A DNA stretch of 64,000 nt from Hyphomicrobiales bacterium (GCA_900472925.1 UCJU01000011.1:1-64000), one strand, 5' to 3'. Shown: positions 44,341-53,931, counted from the first letter of the stretch. Translations and numbers: made by a program. Notes: generated from the sequence alone by a model not told the origin.

Positions 44341-46962
44341 ATGACCGAGCCAGTAAAGACCCGATTCAGAGTGAGTGGTATGGATTGCGCATCCTGCGCG
44401 ACGAAGATCGATACGGCTGTCAGGCGTATGCCTGGCGTCGAGGACGTATCGGTTTCGGTGACCGCCGGCACTATGACGGTGACGCATGACGAAAGCAGTG
44501 ACCTGACGGCGATCGGAAAGAAGGTCTCCGGGCTCGGATACAGTGTGGTTCCTATCGCGGATAAAGCCACTGCTGCTCCGGCTCCAAACGTTGCGCATGT
44601 GCATGGCCCGGGCTGTAGCCATGACCACACCGCCGGTTCGCACGATCACGTGGATCATGACCATGACGGCCACGAGCACAATGGTCATGACGACCACGAT
44701 CATGCAGGTCATGATCATAGTCAAACAGGCAAGAGCCTTGTTACTCCGCTTGTCGACGCGTCGCAGATACGATTCCGGGTCGGGGGCATGGATTGCGCGT
44801 CCTGCGCGACGAAGATCGACACGGCCGTCAGGCGGATGCCCGGTGTCGAGGATGTATCGGTTTCTGTCACAGCCGGTACGATGACGGTGAAGCATGACGG
44901 GACTAGCGATCTCGAAGCAATCGGCAAGAAGGTCGCCGGGCTTGGCTATACGGTCGCGCAGTTGGTTTCCGATGAAAAGAAATTGAGAGCCGCGTCTGCA
45001 GGTGTGCATGACAACGGTGAGCATGCCGATCATGACCATAGCAAGGCCGGCGGCGACGAACCGGAAAGCCCGCACGGGCATGACCATGGACCGATGAATG
45101 GCCCGTGGTGGAAGAGTAAAAAGGGGCGATTGACGATCGTTGCCGGTGCTGCGCTGGTTGTAGCCTATGGGATAGGCCATTTTTTTCCGGCCATTGCCGC
45201 CTTTGCCTTTACGGCTGCGATGCTCGTCGGTCTCGTTCCAATCGCACGACGCGCCGTGATGGCGGCGTTGGCCGGAACGCCGTTTTCCATTGAAATGCTA
45301 ATGACGATCGCAGCTGTCGGTGCGCTGTTCATCAATGCAACCGAGGAGGCTGCTGCGGTCGTGTTCCTGTTTCTGGTCGGCGAACTTCTGGAGGGTGTTG
45401 CTGCCAGCAAGGCACGCGCGAGCATCCAATCCCTGACGGAACTGGTTCCCAAGAATGCACTGCTTGAAGAGAATGGGCAGACGCGGGAGGTGCCGGCAGA
45501 AAGCCTCGCGGTTGGCGCTACTATTCTCGTGCGTCCGGGTGACCGGATCTCGGCCGACGGCGTAATCGTCTCCGGCGAAAGCTCGATTGACGAAGCGCCG
45601 GTGACGGGCGAAAGCACACCTGTGGCCAAGGGTGTGGATGACAAGGTCTTTGCAGGCACGGTCAATGGAGATGCGGCACTTCGTGTCCGAGTCACGGCTG
45701 CCGCCGCCGACAACACTATTGCTCGCGTGGTAAAGCTCGTCGAGGAAGCGCAGGAGTCGAAGGCGCCCACGGAACGGTTCATCGACAGCTTTTCCCGCTA
45801 CTATACGCCAGCTGTCGTCGCGGTTGCCGCCCTCGTAGCAGCCATTCCGCCGCTGTTAATGGGCGGCGTCTGGTCGGAATGGGTCTACAAGGGCCTTGCC
45901 ATTCTGCTGATCGGTTGCCCTTGCGCTTTGGTCATATCGACGCCTGCCGCCATCGCCGCCTCGCTTTCCGCCGGGGCGAGGCGCGGGCTTCTTCTCAAGG
46001 GTGGCGCGGTTCTCGAAACCCTCGGAAAGCTAACGGCCATTGCGCTAGACAAAACGGGTACTTTGACCGAAGGCAAGCCGAAGGTCACCGACGTGATCGC
46101 CTTCGACCGTAATGAAGCCGATGTGCTACGCTTTGCCGCAGCGCTCGAAACCGGATCAAGCCATCCGCTGGCCATGGCCATTCTCGGCAAGGCTGTGGAC
46201 GAAAAAGTTCAGATTCCCGCAGCAGAAAAAGCCAAAGCTCTCGGTGGCAAAGGTGTGACCGGGACTGTCGAGGGTCTCGAGATTTTCCTCGGATCACCGA
46301 AATCGGCAGCCGATCGCATGCCGTTGTCGAACGACCAATTGACGCTCATCGCTAGGCTGAATGATGAGGGCAAAACAGTCTCGGTGCTGATTGTCGGCGA
46401 TTTGCTTGCCGGTGCCATCGCCATGCGGGACGAGCCACGGGCAGATGCAAAGGCCGGACTGAAGGCGCTGACCGATGCCGGCGTCAAGACCGTGATGCTG
46501 ACGGGCGACAACGCACGTACGGCGAAGGCGATCGGCGCTCAGCTTGGCATCGAAGTTCGAGCCGAGCTAATGCCAGAAGACAAGCAGCGCATCGTGGGTG
46601 AACTTCAGAAGCAAGGCTACGTCGTCGGCAAGATCGGCGACGGCATCAACGATGCGCCGGCGCTCGCGGCCGCCGATGTCGGCATCGCCATGGGTGGCGG
46701 CACGGATGTGGCGCTTGAAACCGCCGATGCCGCTATCCTGCATGGCCGTGTCGGCGACATTGCTGAGATGGTTAAGCTCTCGAAAAGAACCATGCGCAAC
46801 ATATTCCAGAACATTACGCTTTCGCTAGGATTGAAGGCGGTGTTTCTCGTGACCACGATCATGGGCATAACCGGCTTGTGGCCGGCGATTTTGGCGGATA
46901 CCGGCGCAACCGTGCTGGTGACGATCAACGCGCTACGCCTCCTTCGCCCGATAAAATCATAA
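44341..46962 (+). CDS. zntA: P1B-type Zn/Cd/Pb-exporting ATPase (ZntA/CadA-like)
   Basis: This 873-residue P1B ATPase has two heavy-metal-associated domains, each with GMDCASC (C16/C19 and C152/C155), that are nearly identical in sequence. A His/Asp-rich linker (about 86-127) follows the first, and a shorter one (222-252) follows the second. The membrane domain has CPC (526-528), the phosphorylation site DKTGTLT (570-576) and MLTGDNARTA and GDGINDAPAL further on. These fit the Zn/Cd/Pb subgroup. The doubled HMA plus His linkers extend the protein by some 150 residues. A MerR-type promoter sits just upstream; an L,D-transpeptidase gene follows by 27 bases. Confidence 0.92.
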   Translation: MTEPVKTRFRVSGMDCASCATKIDTAVRRMPGVEDVSVSVTAGTMTVTHDESSDLTAIGKKVSGLGYSVVPIADKATAAPAPNVAHVHGPGCSHDHTAGSHDHVDHDHDGHEHNGHDDHDHAGHDHSQTGKSLVTPLVDASQIRFRVGGMDCASCATKIDTAVRRMPGVEDVSVSVTAGTMTVKHDGTSDLEAIGKKVAGLGYTVAQLVSDEKKLRAASAGVHDNGEHADHDHSKAGGDEPESPHGHDHGPMNGPWWKSKKGRLTIVAGAALVVAYGIGHFFPAIAAFAFTAAMLVGLVPIARRAVMAALAGTPFSIEMLMTIAAVGALFINATEEAAAVVFLFLVGELLEGVAASKARASIQSLTELVPKNALLEENGQTREVPAESLAVGATILVRPGDRISADGVIVSGESSIDEAPVTGESTPVAKGVDDKVFAGTVNGDAALRVRVTAAAADNTIARVVKLVEEAQESKAPTERFIDSFSRYYTPAVVAVAALVAAIPPLLMGGVWSEWVYKGLAILLIGCPCALVISTPAAIAASLSAGARRGLLLKGGAVLETLGKLTAIALDKTGTLTEGKPKVTDVIAFDRNEADVLRFAAALETGSSHPLAMAILGKAVDEKVQIPAAEKAKALGGKGVTGTVEGLEIFLGSPKSAADRMPLSNDQLTLIARLNDEGKTVSVLIVGDLLAGAIAMRDEPRADAKAGLKALTDAGVKTVMLTGDNARTAKAIGAQLGIEVRAELMPEDKQRIVGELQKQGYVVGKIGDGINDAPALAAADVGIAMGGGTDVALETADAAILHGRVGDIAEMVKLSKRTMRNIFQNITLSLGLKAVFLVTTIMGITGLWPAILADTGATVLVTINALRLLRPIKS

Positions 46963-46989
46963 ACATTTCAAATCGGATTCAATTACTCC

Positions 46990-47694
46990 ATGACGCTCGA
47001 AACCAATCTTTCACGACGCGGCTTTCTTATTGTCTCTGCGTCGTCTGTTGCAATGCTGGCGGGTTGCGCAACCTCATCACCCGAAGGCCGCATTGCCCCC
47101 ATACCGGCACTGGTCAAACGGCCCGTCGGCCCGCCGACCTCAGCTGAACTTGAAGCTATGTACGGGCCGCTTCAGGATGGTGGTTTTCTCATTCCCGCAA
47201 CGCCATATCAGCAGATCGACCCGATATTCTATCGCCAGCGGGTTATCGATCCGACGGGAGAGGCGCCCGGAACCGTCATCGTCGATACGCCTTCACGTTT
47301 CCTCTATGTCGTAGAGCCGGGCGGAACCGCGATGCGATATGGCGTTGGCATCGGGCGCGATGGTTTTGCCTGGCAGGGTGATGGCGTCATACACTGGCGC
47401 CAGACTTGGCCGCGCTGGAAGCCACCGAACGAAATGGTTGCACGTCAACCTGAACTCAAACAATATTCAATAGAAAATGGCGGAATGGCAGGCGGTCTCG
47501 ACAACCCGCTTGGGGCCCGTGCGCTTTATATTTTCCAGAACGGACAGGACACACTGTATCGCCTCCACGGCAACAAGGATTGGCGCTCGATCGGCAAGGC
47601 GGTGTCATCGGGCTGCGTGCGTCTGATCAACCAGGACGTCATTGATCTTTATGCCCGTGTCCCATTTAAGGCGAAGATTGTCGTCAGGCAATGA
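46990..47694 (+). CDS. L,D-transpeptidase (ErfK/YkuD), lipoprotein 1
   Basis: This 234-residue protein has a twin-arginine-like start (SRRGFLIVSASS) and lipobox LAGC (C26), then a YkuD catalytic domain with HGNKDW and SSGCVRL (catalytic C209). Such enzymes make 3-3 cross-links in peptidoglycan or attach outer-membrane proteins to it. It follows the P1B ATPase by 27 bases and is probably co-induced with it. A close paralogue lies at 59514. Confidence 0.87.
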   Translation: MTLETNLSRRGFLIVSASSVAMLAGCATSSPEGRIAPIPALVKRPVGPPTSAELEAMYGPLQDGGFLIPATPYQQIDPIFYRQRVIDPTGEAPGTVIVDTPSRFLYVVEPGGTAMRYGVGIGRDGFAWQGDGVIHWRQTWPRWKPPNEMVARQPELKQYSIENGGMAGGLDNPLGARALYIFQNGQDTLYRLHGNKDWRSIGKAVSSGCVRLINQDVIDLYARVPFKAKIVVRQ

Positions 47695-47883
47695 CGACCC
47701 GCAGGCGCCGGATTTGTCCATTCCAAACTATCGTAGCAGCGCGGCAAGAGGTTGTAGAACTGCATGACGATAGCAATTTAAGGGAAAACCTGGGCGCTTG
47801 TGCCGCAGTGCGACATTGTTGCAAGTTGACGAGAACCTAGCAAACGGCCTTGTGTTTTAGGACGACGACCAGAGGCAACCAAG
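47695..47883. other. Short intergenic stretch
   Basis: I see no gene in these 190 bases. TTGACG near 47826 could be part of a promoter for the gene at 47884, but no matching -10 or MerR-type dyad is clear. Confidence 0.3.
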
Positions 47884-48528
47884 ATGTTTGACCAATTCGG
47901 TGCAGCGATCCTCGCGCGTATTCAATTCTGCTTCACTGTTGCCGTTCCCATTATTTTTGCGGAAAGATCGACCCGAGGAGGGGTACCATCGATGGCTCCT
48001 CATGCGCGTCCGCGCCAAACCAGGATCTCCGCGTCAAGCCATTGGCTCTGGATGGTCGGCTGTCTTGCCGGTGTCCCGGGGTTTGCCTCACCACTTCTTG
48101 CTTCGCAAAAAGCGGATCATGAAATCGCTTTCAAAACACTAACGATCGAACACGCGGAGGTTATCAGGGGCATGAAAGGAATGCCCGATGTTGCCTATCT
48201 CACTATTTTCAACGGCAGCATCTCGGACAAAAGACTGACGCGTGTATCAATTCCCGGCTACAAAAATGTGATCCTGATGCAGAGGATGGACGGTGGTAGC
48301 ACGGCTCGGCCGACGCCGCTTGCACAGGCTTTCGTGGCCATACCGAAGCACGCGGAGTTGTTCATGGGCCCGGATACGCTCTTCTTCGAACTCGAAGCCG
48401 TGCCTGGTTTTCCTTTAAGCGCGAGCATCCAAGCCGAATTCGAGGATGGCAGCCGCCTCGTCGCGTCTTTGACGATCCGTGAGCCGGGTTCCAAGCGCAC
48501 CGACCATCATCATGGCTACGGAGATTGA
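47884..48528 (+). CDS. PCu(A)C-like protein lacking the copper ligands
   Basis: This 214-residue protein resembles the PCu(A)C copper chaperone domain (AYLTIFNGSISDKRLTRVSIPG, cut here, then AFVAIPKHAELFMGPDTLFFELEA). The usual H-x10-M-x21-H-x-M copper site is not kept: the position of HxM reads FFELE. The C-terminus ends in a His patch (TDHHHGYGD) that might bind metal. The start is uncertain: ATG 47884, or ATG 47992 with AGGAGGGG upstream followed by a hydrophobic signal-like segment. It is probably periplasmic. Confidence 0.6.
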   Translation: MFDQFGAAILARIQFCFTVAVPIIFAERSTRGGVPSMAPHARPRQTRISASSHWLWMVGCLAGVPGFASPLLASQKADHEIAFKTLTIEHAEVIRGMKGMPDVAYLTIFNGSISDKRLTRVSIPGYKNVILMQRMDGGSTARPTPLAQAFVAIPKHAELFMGPDTLFFELEAVPGFPLSASIQAEFEDGSRLVASLTIREPGSKRTDHHHGYGD

Positions 48529-48792
48529 AGTTAAGCTAGTAGGCATTGAGCCGTTTCTTGAACAAACTTACCGGTCGTCGAGTTGCTTGGCTCGCGTTTG
48601 AAAAAATCAGGGTGTTAACGGAAAAGATGGACAAAGGCACGTTGCCGGTGGGAGGTTTCGGTTCGATTATGCGGCGTCTACCCTCACGACTAGAAGACCA
48701 ACACAATCGAGCAGTTTTTCCGCGAGGCTATGGCACCCGGTGGAGCTGTTTTAGTAGAAACGCGGGCAGGCTCGCGAGAATGGAGTATACTA
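48529..48792. other. Intergenic stretch before copper chaperone gene
   Basis: About 260 bases carry short frames without motifs or ribosome sites. CTCACGACTAGAAG near 48685 resembles the MerR-type dyads of this island only loosely. I see no gene. Confidence 0.3.
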
Positions 48793-49299
48793 ATGAATCT
48801 GAGGATCGTTGTTTCTGGCGCGATCGTGGCTATCATTGCCGCGACAGGCGCTCCCGTCTCTGCCGACGCACATGACTTCAAGGCGGGCAGCCTCGAGCTG
48901 AAGCACCCCTGGTCGGCCAAGGCCCCTCCGGTGGCTCCCGTACTTGGGGCGTATCTCGTGATCGTTAATACCGGAACGGAAGCCGACCGGTTTGTTGGCG
49001 GCAGCACGCCCGCCGCCGAACGTCTGGAGCTGCACGAGTCGACACTGGTCGATGGGGTCGCGCGCATGCGACCCGCGAAGCAGGGCATCGAGATCCAGGC
49101 TGGGGAGACCGTGAAACTGGAACCGGGCGGAGCACACATCATGCTTGTGAACCCCAGGCAGCGCCCTGGCGAAGGAGAGAAATTCAAGGCTACTCTGCAG
49201 TTCGAGAAGGCCGGTCCCGTCGAGGTCGAGTTCGTGGTTCAGTCAAAGGCGCAGGCCCCGTCGGCTTCCCAAGACCATGGTGCCCACACCAAGCCGTGA
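48793..49299 (+). CDS. PCu(A)C periplasmic copper chaperone
   Basis: This 168-residue secreted protein (signal peptide 1-26, ending ADA) has an intact copper site: H81, M92 and H115-x-M117 in LELHEST, ARMRPA and GGAHIMLVNP. It starts at ATG 48793 with GGAG seven bases upstream. PCu(A)C delivers Cu(I) to the CuA site of cytochrome oxidase, often with SCO1, which is encoded at 58842. It ends with a short His-containing tail. Confidence 0.88.
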   Translation: MNLRIVVSGAIVAIIAATGAPVSADAHDFKAGSLELKHPWSAKAPPVAPVLGAYLVIVNTGTEADRFVGGSTPAAERLELHESTLVDGVARMRPAKQGIEIQAGETVKLEPGGAHIMLVNPRQRPGEGEKFKATLQFEKAGPVEVEFVVQSKAQAPSASQDHGAHTKP

Positions 49300-49563
49300 A
49301 TTCGCGCGGATGCGGAAGTCGACCGGGTGTGAATGTCTGAAGTGTCTGCTCGGAACAGGACGGGCGCCTTCTTCAATTTCAAGATGGCGTTCATCGTGTA
49401 ACCGATCTGCGGACAGGTGGCAGCGGCACACTCAAGTCCGGAGCCATAGCCTGATTTTTCACTTCACGGCGCGTCTGAGCAAACTAGCGTTTGTCCGATG
49501 TCGGTGATGATATAGCTTCCCGCTCGTCGCCGAACCAACCGTGGATGACGGTCGCGTGACCAA

Positions 49564-51324
49564 TCAGTAGTTGACCAGTATCTGAGGGCTGGTTTCACCT
49601 CCGAACCGGGGCTTCACATCAAGCAAGGCTGCTGTTCTCTCGATGATCTCCTTGGTCATCGGAGCCGCGGTGGAAGCCGCGGTCCTTCCTCCGTTCACAC
49701 CTGTTTTCGGCGCATCGATGATTGTCAGCACGACGTATCGCGGCTTGTCCATCGGAAAGCCCGCGACAAATGCGTTGAAGTTGATGTCGCTGGCATACCT
49801 GCCATTTATGACCTTGTCGGCAGTCCCGGTCTTTCCGCCCACATGAAAGCCTTCGACCTGGGCGCCTCGGCCAGAACCCTTGAGGCCGTTCCAGTTGTAG
49901 AGGAACCGCATGTCCGCACTGGTCTTCTCTTTGATGACGGCGCGGGAAACCAATGCTGCATCGTCTTTCGAACGTGGAAGGAAGGTGGGGTTCATGAGGT
50001 TGCCGCCGTTGATCAGAGCTGCGGCAGCAACGGCGGTCTGCAGTGGGGTGGTGGCTACGCCGTGGCCGAACGAGATCGTGACGGAATTGATCTTCTTCCA
50101 CGTTCGGGGCTGGGTAGGGGTCGCTACGCCCGGCATCTCCGTTTCCATCTTGGAAAGCAGCCCCAGTCTCGTCAAAAACTCCTGATGCCCCTCTATCCCG
50201 ACCCTGTCGGCAACAGCCGCCGTTCCGATGTTCGATGAATACTGAAACACCTCAGGGATCGATAGCGGTCGGTTCTTTCCCTTGAAGTCCTTGATCGTGA
50301 ACCCACCCATCCGGATGGGACGGGACGCATCAACGACGGAATTCAAGGTGATCTTCTCTGCGTCCAGACCCATGGCAAGCGTAAAGCTTTTAAATGTTGA
50401 GCCCATTTCGAAGGTGGCGTTGCTGATCCGATTGAACCAGCCTTTTTCGTATTCCTTGTCGACCGAGCCATCGGGGAGGGTGCGCGAAGGCTGGTTCGGA
50501 TCGTAGTCAGGAACGGAAGCCATAGCGATGACCTCGCCAGTTTCCACGTCGAGAATGACGGCACCAGCAGCTTCTGCCTGATAGTTCGTCATCGCGCGCG
50601 CCGCGATTTCGCGAACGATATGCTGGACGCGGACGTCGATCGAAAGCCTCACAGGCTCGAGCCGCGTATCGTTCGTCAGGCCCGTCGCTCGAAGGTCGGC
50701 ATAACCTTGCTGATCGATGTACCTCTCCATACCCGCAAGACCGAGGTTGTCGACATTGACATGGCCGACAATATGGGAGGCGGTGGCAGCACCCGGATAG
50801 AAGCGTCGCTTCTCCGGACGGAAACCTATGCCGGGAATCCCAAGCGCAAGAATATCAGACTGCTGCCGGGGCGTGAGCTGGCGGCGCAACCACTGAAAGC
50901 CGGAACCGGATCGGAGCTTCCTGTGCGTGTCGCTCCAGTCAAGGTTTGGCAGCACGGTTGCAAGTTTCTCCACAACCTCGTCAGCGTCGACAATACGTCG
51001 CGGTTCCGCATAGAGCGACACGGTGTTGATATCGGTCGCTAGAAGCTCGCCATTACGATCGAGAATGTCCGGGCGCGTTGCGACGGCATTGGCGCTGGGA
51101 TGAATGGATCCCGTCACCACCGTCTCGTTCAGGCCATACTGAACAAGACGTGCGCCAACGACAATGTACATCACCGCAAACCCTGCAATCAGGAAGGTCA
51201 GCCTTTGTCGACTATCACGCTTGCGGCGTTCGGATGTGCCGACGAAGGCTTTAGTAACAGGCCTGACCCTGGACTCCACACTGAAATGGGCGCGGCGGTT
51301 AAGCCGTACGATAAAGCCTATCAT
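49564..51324 (-). CDS. Class B penicillin-binding protein, FtsI/PBP3 paralogue
   Basis: This is a 586-residue bitopic transpeptidase: basic cytoplasmic N-terminus, transmembrane helix (about 42-60), dimerisation domain, and penicillin-binding domain with STFK (309-312), SSN (363-365) and KTGT (498-501). It makes D,D-cross-links, in FtsI at the division septum. An accessory-replicon copy is unusual. The N-terminus lacks the Pro-rich chromosomal alphaproteobacterial style, and the protein might supplement or replace FtsI under stress. It diverges from mntH. Confidence 0.85.
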   Translation of the reverse strand: MIGFIVRLNRRAHFSVESRVRPVTKAFVGTSERRKRDSRQRLTFLIAGFAVMYIVVGARLVQYGLNETVVTGSIHPSANAVATRPDILDRNGELLATDINTVSLYAEPRRIVDADEVVEKLATVLPNLDWSDTHRKLRSGSGFQWLRRQLTPRQQSDILALGIPGIGFRPEKRRFYPGAATASHIVGHVNVDNLGLAGMERYIDQQGYADLRATGLTNDTRLEPVRLSIDVRVQHIVREIAARAMTNYQAEAAGAVILDVETGEVIAMASVPDYDPNQPSRTLPDGSVDKEYEKGWFNRISNATFEMGSTFKSFTLAMGLDAEKITLNSVVDASRPIRMGGFTIKDFKGKNRPLSIPEVFQYSSNIGTAAVADRVGIEGHQEFLTRLGLLSKMETEMPGVATPTQPRTWKKINSVTISFGHGVATTPLQTAVAAAALINGGNLMNPTFLPRSKDDAALVSRAVIKEKTSADMRFLYNWNGLKGSGRGAQVEGFHVGGKTGTADKVINGRYASDINFNAFVAGFPMDKPRYVVLTIIDAPKTGVNGGRTAASTAAPMTKEIIERTAALLDVKPRFGGETSPQILVNY

Positions 51325-51748
51325 ATCTAACCGTCATCTCCGAAAGCATTGACCATGAGCGGCCCAGAAAGTCCGCCGAGGTGTAGTTTGCACCTGGCGG
51401 GTCTGAAACCAATCGAGGATTTGGCACGACACCAACCGCAATGAAGTTTGCATTAATATACACTTAAAATTGCATAAAACTGATTAATGTTTCGTTATCC
51501 TCGCCCGTCGTGGATGTTGATACGCAGCCCGTCGCGGAGCGGGAGAGACTGACAAACGCAACACGATGTTTTCTGAAGGACTTCCAAATCCGGTCTTCGA
51601 TCTGACCGGGGAAGTGGATCATCACCAGCGAATTCAGGAAAATACCAGCGCTGAACGCACCAAAGGATATCGTCTTGCCAACGCCGTCGATTAATGCGAA
51701 TGATTTGCAATTGCAATATAGCAAGGGCTATGAAGGCGAGGCGGGGCT
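51325..51748. promoter_or_regulatory. Divergent region between PBP gene and mntH
   Basis: These 424 bases hold both promoters. A hairpin CCGCC-GAGGTG/CACCT-GGCGG lies at 51373-51400. An AT-rich stretch with TTTGCATT and ATTGCAT lies at about 51443-51475. A perfect 12-base palindrome TTGCAATTGCAA at 51705-51716 is 32 bases before mntH and is a plausible operator. A minus-strand frame of 86 codons here has no motif and I do not call it. Confidence 0.45.
51705..51716. promoter_or_regulatory. Palindrome, candidate metal-regulator operator of mntH
   Basis: TTGCAATTGCAA is a perfect palindrome 32 bases upstream of the mntH ATG. Rhizobial mntH and sit genes are controlled by Fur/Mur-type regulators that bind AT-rich palindromes with TGCA half-sites. 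Assignment to Mur is inferred from the gene and position. Confidence 0.4.
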
Positions 51749-53074
51749 ATGGACAAACCGATCAAAGGCTGGCGGCGGACCGTGGGTGAGGCATCTCTAT
51801 CGGATGTTCACCGTTCCATCGGAGTTGCTGCGGGATCAGGCACCTTCCGCAGGGCAATGGCCTTTTTCGGCCCCGGCTATCTTGTTGCGGTCGGATACAT
51901 GGATCCGGGAAACTGGGCGACCTCGCTGGCTGGCGGATCGAGATTTGGATATGCGCTGCTCACTGTGGCACTTGTCTCGAACATCATGGCGATCGTCCTG
52001 CAGTCGCTCTGTGCGCGGCTTGCTATCGGCTCCGGGCGGGATCTGGCGCAGGCGTGTCGGGACGCTTTCCCAAAGCCAGTGGCTATGGTTTTGTGGCTGC
52101 TGGCCGAGATCGCCATCATCGCGACCGACATCGCCGAGGTGATTGGCACCGCGATCGGCCTCAACCTCATCTTCGGCATCCCGCTGGAACTAGGTGTGAT
52201 CATCACCGCGCTGGACGTTTTTCTGATCCTGTACCTTCAGAAGCTGGGCTTCCGTTGGGTCGAAGCGCTCGTCATAACGCTGCTCGGCGTGATCGCTGTC
52301 TGCTTCACCATCCAGATCGTGCTTGCCGATCCGGATTGGGGTCAGGTCATTCTCGGATTCGCGCCCACCACTGAGATCATCACCAACCCAGACATGCTCT
52401 ATCTTGCGCTGGGCATCCTCGGCGCGACCGTCATGCCGCACAACCTCTATCTCCATTCTGGAATTGTGCAGACCCGCGACTACGGCCACACGCTACCTGA
52501 AAAGCGCGAAGCCCTGAAATTCGCGACGATCGACTCCACCGTCGCACTGATGTTCGCTTTGCTCGTCAACGCCTCCATCCTTATCCTTGCCGCGGCGACT
52601 TTCCACAAGACCGGACAGACGTCCGTTGCGGAACTGGGTGAAGCCCATAATCTGCTGGCGCCACTGCTGGGCCTTGCCATCGCTCCGACGCTGTTCGGGA
52701 TCGCGCTTTTGTGCTGCGGCATCAATTCGACCGTGACCGCGACCCTTGCTGGCCAGATCGTCATGGAGGGGTTCCTCAAGATACAGCTAGCACCTTGGCT
52801 TCGCCGCCTGATCACGCGGGGGATAGCCATTATTCCCGCCGCGGGTGTCACCATCGCATTCGGAGACAGCGGCACTGGACAGCTACTGATCCTCACCCAG
52901 GTCGTCCTCAGTCTCCAGCTTTCCTTCGCAGTATTTCCGCTCGTGATGTTCACTTCTGATCGCGCGAAGATGGGGGAACTCAAGGCACCGCTTTGGCTCA
53001 CGTCGTTTGCCTGGGTCATCGCTGTGGTGATCGCCCTGCTGAACATCAAGCTGCTGTACGACTTCGTCGCGTAG
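51749..53074 (+). CDS. mntH: NRAMP-family Mn(II)/divalent metal transporter
   Basis: This is a 441-residue NRAMP transporter with about 11 helices. Helix 1 holds MDPGNWATS (51-59, the D52-P-G-N55 metal motif). Helix 6 holds [13 protein letters not shown], the MPH motif where bacterial Mn transporters often have MPHNLYLHS. It imports Mn(II) with protons, supporting oxidative-stress defence. It is the only importer among the exporters of this island and lacks a MerR-type site. Confidence 0.93.
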   Translation: MDKPIKGWRRTVGEASLSDVHRSIGVAAGSGTFRRAMAFFGPGYLVAVGYMDPGNWATSLAGGSRFGYALLTVALVSNIMAIVLQSLCARLAIGSGRDLAQACRDAFPKPVAMVLWLLAEIAIIATDIAEVIGTAIGLNLIFGIPLELGVIITALDVFLILYLQKLGFRWVEALVITLLGVIAVCFTIQIVLADPDWGQVILGFAPTTEIITNPDMLYLALGILGATVMPHNLYLHSGIVQTRDYGHTLPEKREALKFATIDSTVALMFALLVNASILILAAATFHKTGQTSVAELGEAHNLLAPLLGLAIAPTLFGIALLCCGINSTVTATLAGQIVMEGFLKIQLAPWLRRLITRGIAIIPAAGVTIAFGDSGTGQLLILTQVVLSLQLSFAVFPLVMFTSDRAKMGELKAPLWLTSFAWVIAVVIALLNIKLLYDFVA

Positions 53075-53145
53075 TAGACATGAGTGGCGACTACGCGATC
53101 ATCTCACCGTGAGTAAGTGGACGCTGTCCATCATCGTTTCGGTTT

Positions 53146-53562
53146 TCAATCGTGATCCGTGGTGCACATGTCATGATTGGCCAGCGCCCGGATCACGTAG
53201 CAGTCGCGCACCTGGTTGGAGTGGCAGTGTGTCGAGATCCGCTCGAGTTCCGCCTCGAGCTTCCTCAGCCGTTCGATCTTCTGTCGGACGGCGATGAGCT
53301 GTTTTGCCGCGATCCTGTCAGCCTCTTCGCATGGTTTTTCCGGATGCTGGCTGAGATCGATCAGCTCACGGATCGCTTCAATGGTCAGACCGAGATCGCG
53401 TGCATGCCGGATGAACGAGAGGCGTTCCTGCTCGGTTCTGGAATAGCGGCGTTGGTTGCCTTCCGAGCGCTCCGGCGGCGACAGAAGCCCCATCTGCTCG
53501 TAATATCTGATGGTTGGCACTTTCACACCGGTCGTCTTCGACAGGTCTCCAATAGTTAGCAT
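53146..53562 (-). CDS. MerR-family metal-responsive regulator (ZntR/CadR/PbrR-like)
   Basis: This 138-residue regulator has an N-terminal MerR winged HTH (IGDLSKTTGVKVPTIRYYEQ, 4-23), a long dimerisation helix, a cysteine at C78 (HPEKPCEEAD) as in Zn, Cd and Pb sensors, and a C-terminal ligand loop with cysteines (ISTHCHSNQVRDCYV and MCTTDHD). I placed the start at ATG 53562 with GGAGG upstream. It has no close cognate gene, but five MerR-type promoters lie within 17 kb, so it probably controls them. Confidence 0.88.
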   Translation of the reverse strand: MLTIGDLSKTTGVKVPTIRYYEQMGLLSPPERSEGNQRRYSRTEQERLSFIRHARDLGLTIEAIRELIDLSQHPEKPCEEADRIAAKQLIAVRQKIERLRKLEAELERISTHCHSNQVRDCYVIRALANHDMCTTDHD

Positions 53563-53691
53563 CGATCCTCCAAGCGGCACGAACGTGGCCGCGATATTGC
53601 AAAATGAGGATTCCCCCATGGTAAATCAAGTGAGCCCTTCGTGTCCGGCACAGCATGGTCCACCGTTATCATCGGTAGGTCCCTACAATCA

Positions 53692-53931
53692 TCATGTCGA
53701 GGGAGAATCCAGCTTCCTCGCACGCCAGTCCCTGAGCCAAAGGAACGTCTCGATCCCGATCGCCACACCAAGTGCGATCGACGCGACCGAACCAACGATC
53801 GCTTCCAGCAGGTCGTGGCCCGTCACCCAGCAGACAACCGCGAGCGTGAGCTTCACAACGGTATAGCCCGCTACCGAGAAGACCGCGATCCAGGATGCGG
53901 CGCAGGCGAATTTCATGATCCGGTTTCTCAT
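53692..53931 (-). CDS. Small two-helix membrane protein
   Basis: This 79-residue protein has two hydrophobic helices (about 10-33 and 43-64) and a basic, polar tail (LRDWRARKLDSPST). Family unknown. It lies upstream of the MerR gene on the same strand, 130 bases away, and diverges from the operon at 54186. Confidence 0.5.
   Translation of the reverse strand: MRNRIMKFACAASWIAVFSVAGYTVVKLTLAVVCWVTGHDLLEAIVGSVASIALGVAIGIETFLWLRDWRARKLDSPST

Noticed and set aside
44543-44884. Other-frame Met/Thr-rich frame within the P-type ATPase gene
   Set aside because: It is a shadow of the His-rich linker and repeated HMA codons.
48675-48710. Possible sixth MerR-type site with CTCACGACTAGAAG
   Set aside because: The dyad is shorter and the -35 position reads TCTACC, so it matches the five sites only loosely.
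48546-48875. Plus-strand frame of about 109 codons before the copper chaperone
   Set aside because: It overlaps the start of the well-supported PCu(A)C gene in another frame and has no family features.
51464-51724. 86-codon minus-strand frame between the PBP gene and mntH
   Set aside because: No ribosome site, no recognisable motif, and it overlaps the probable mntH control region.
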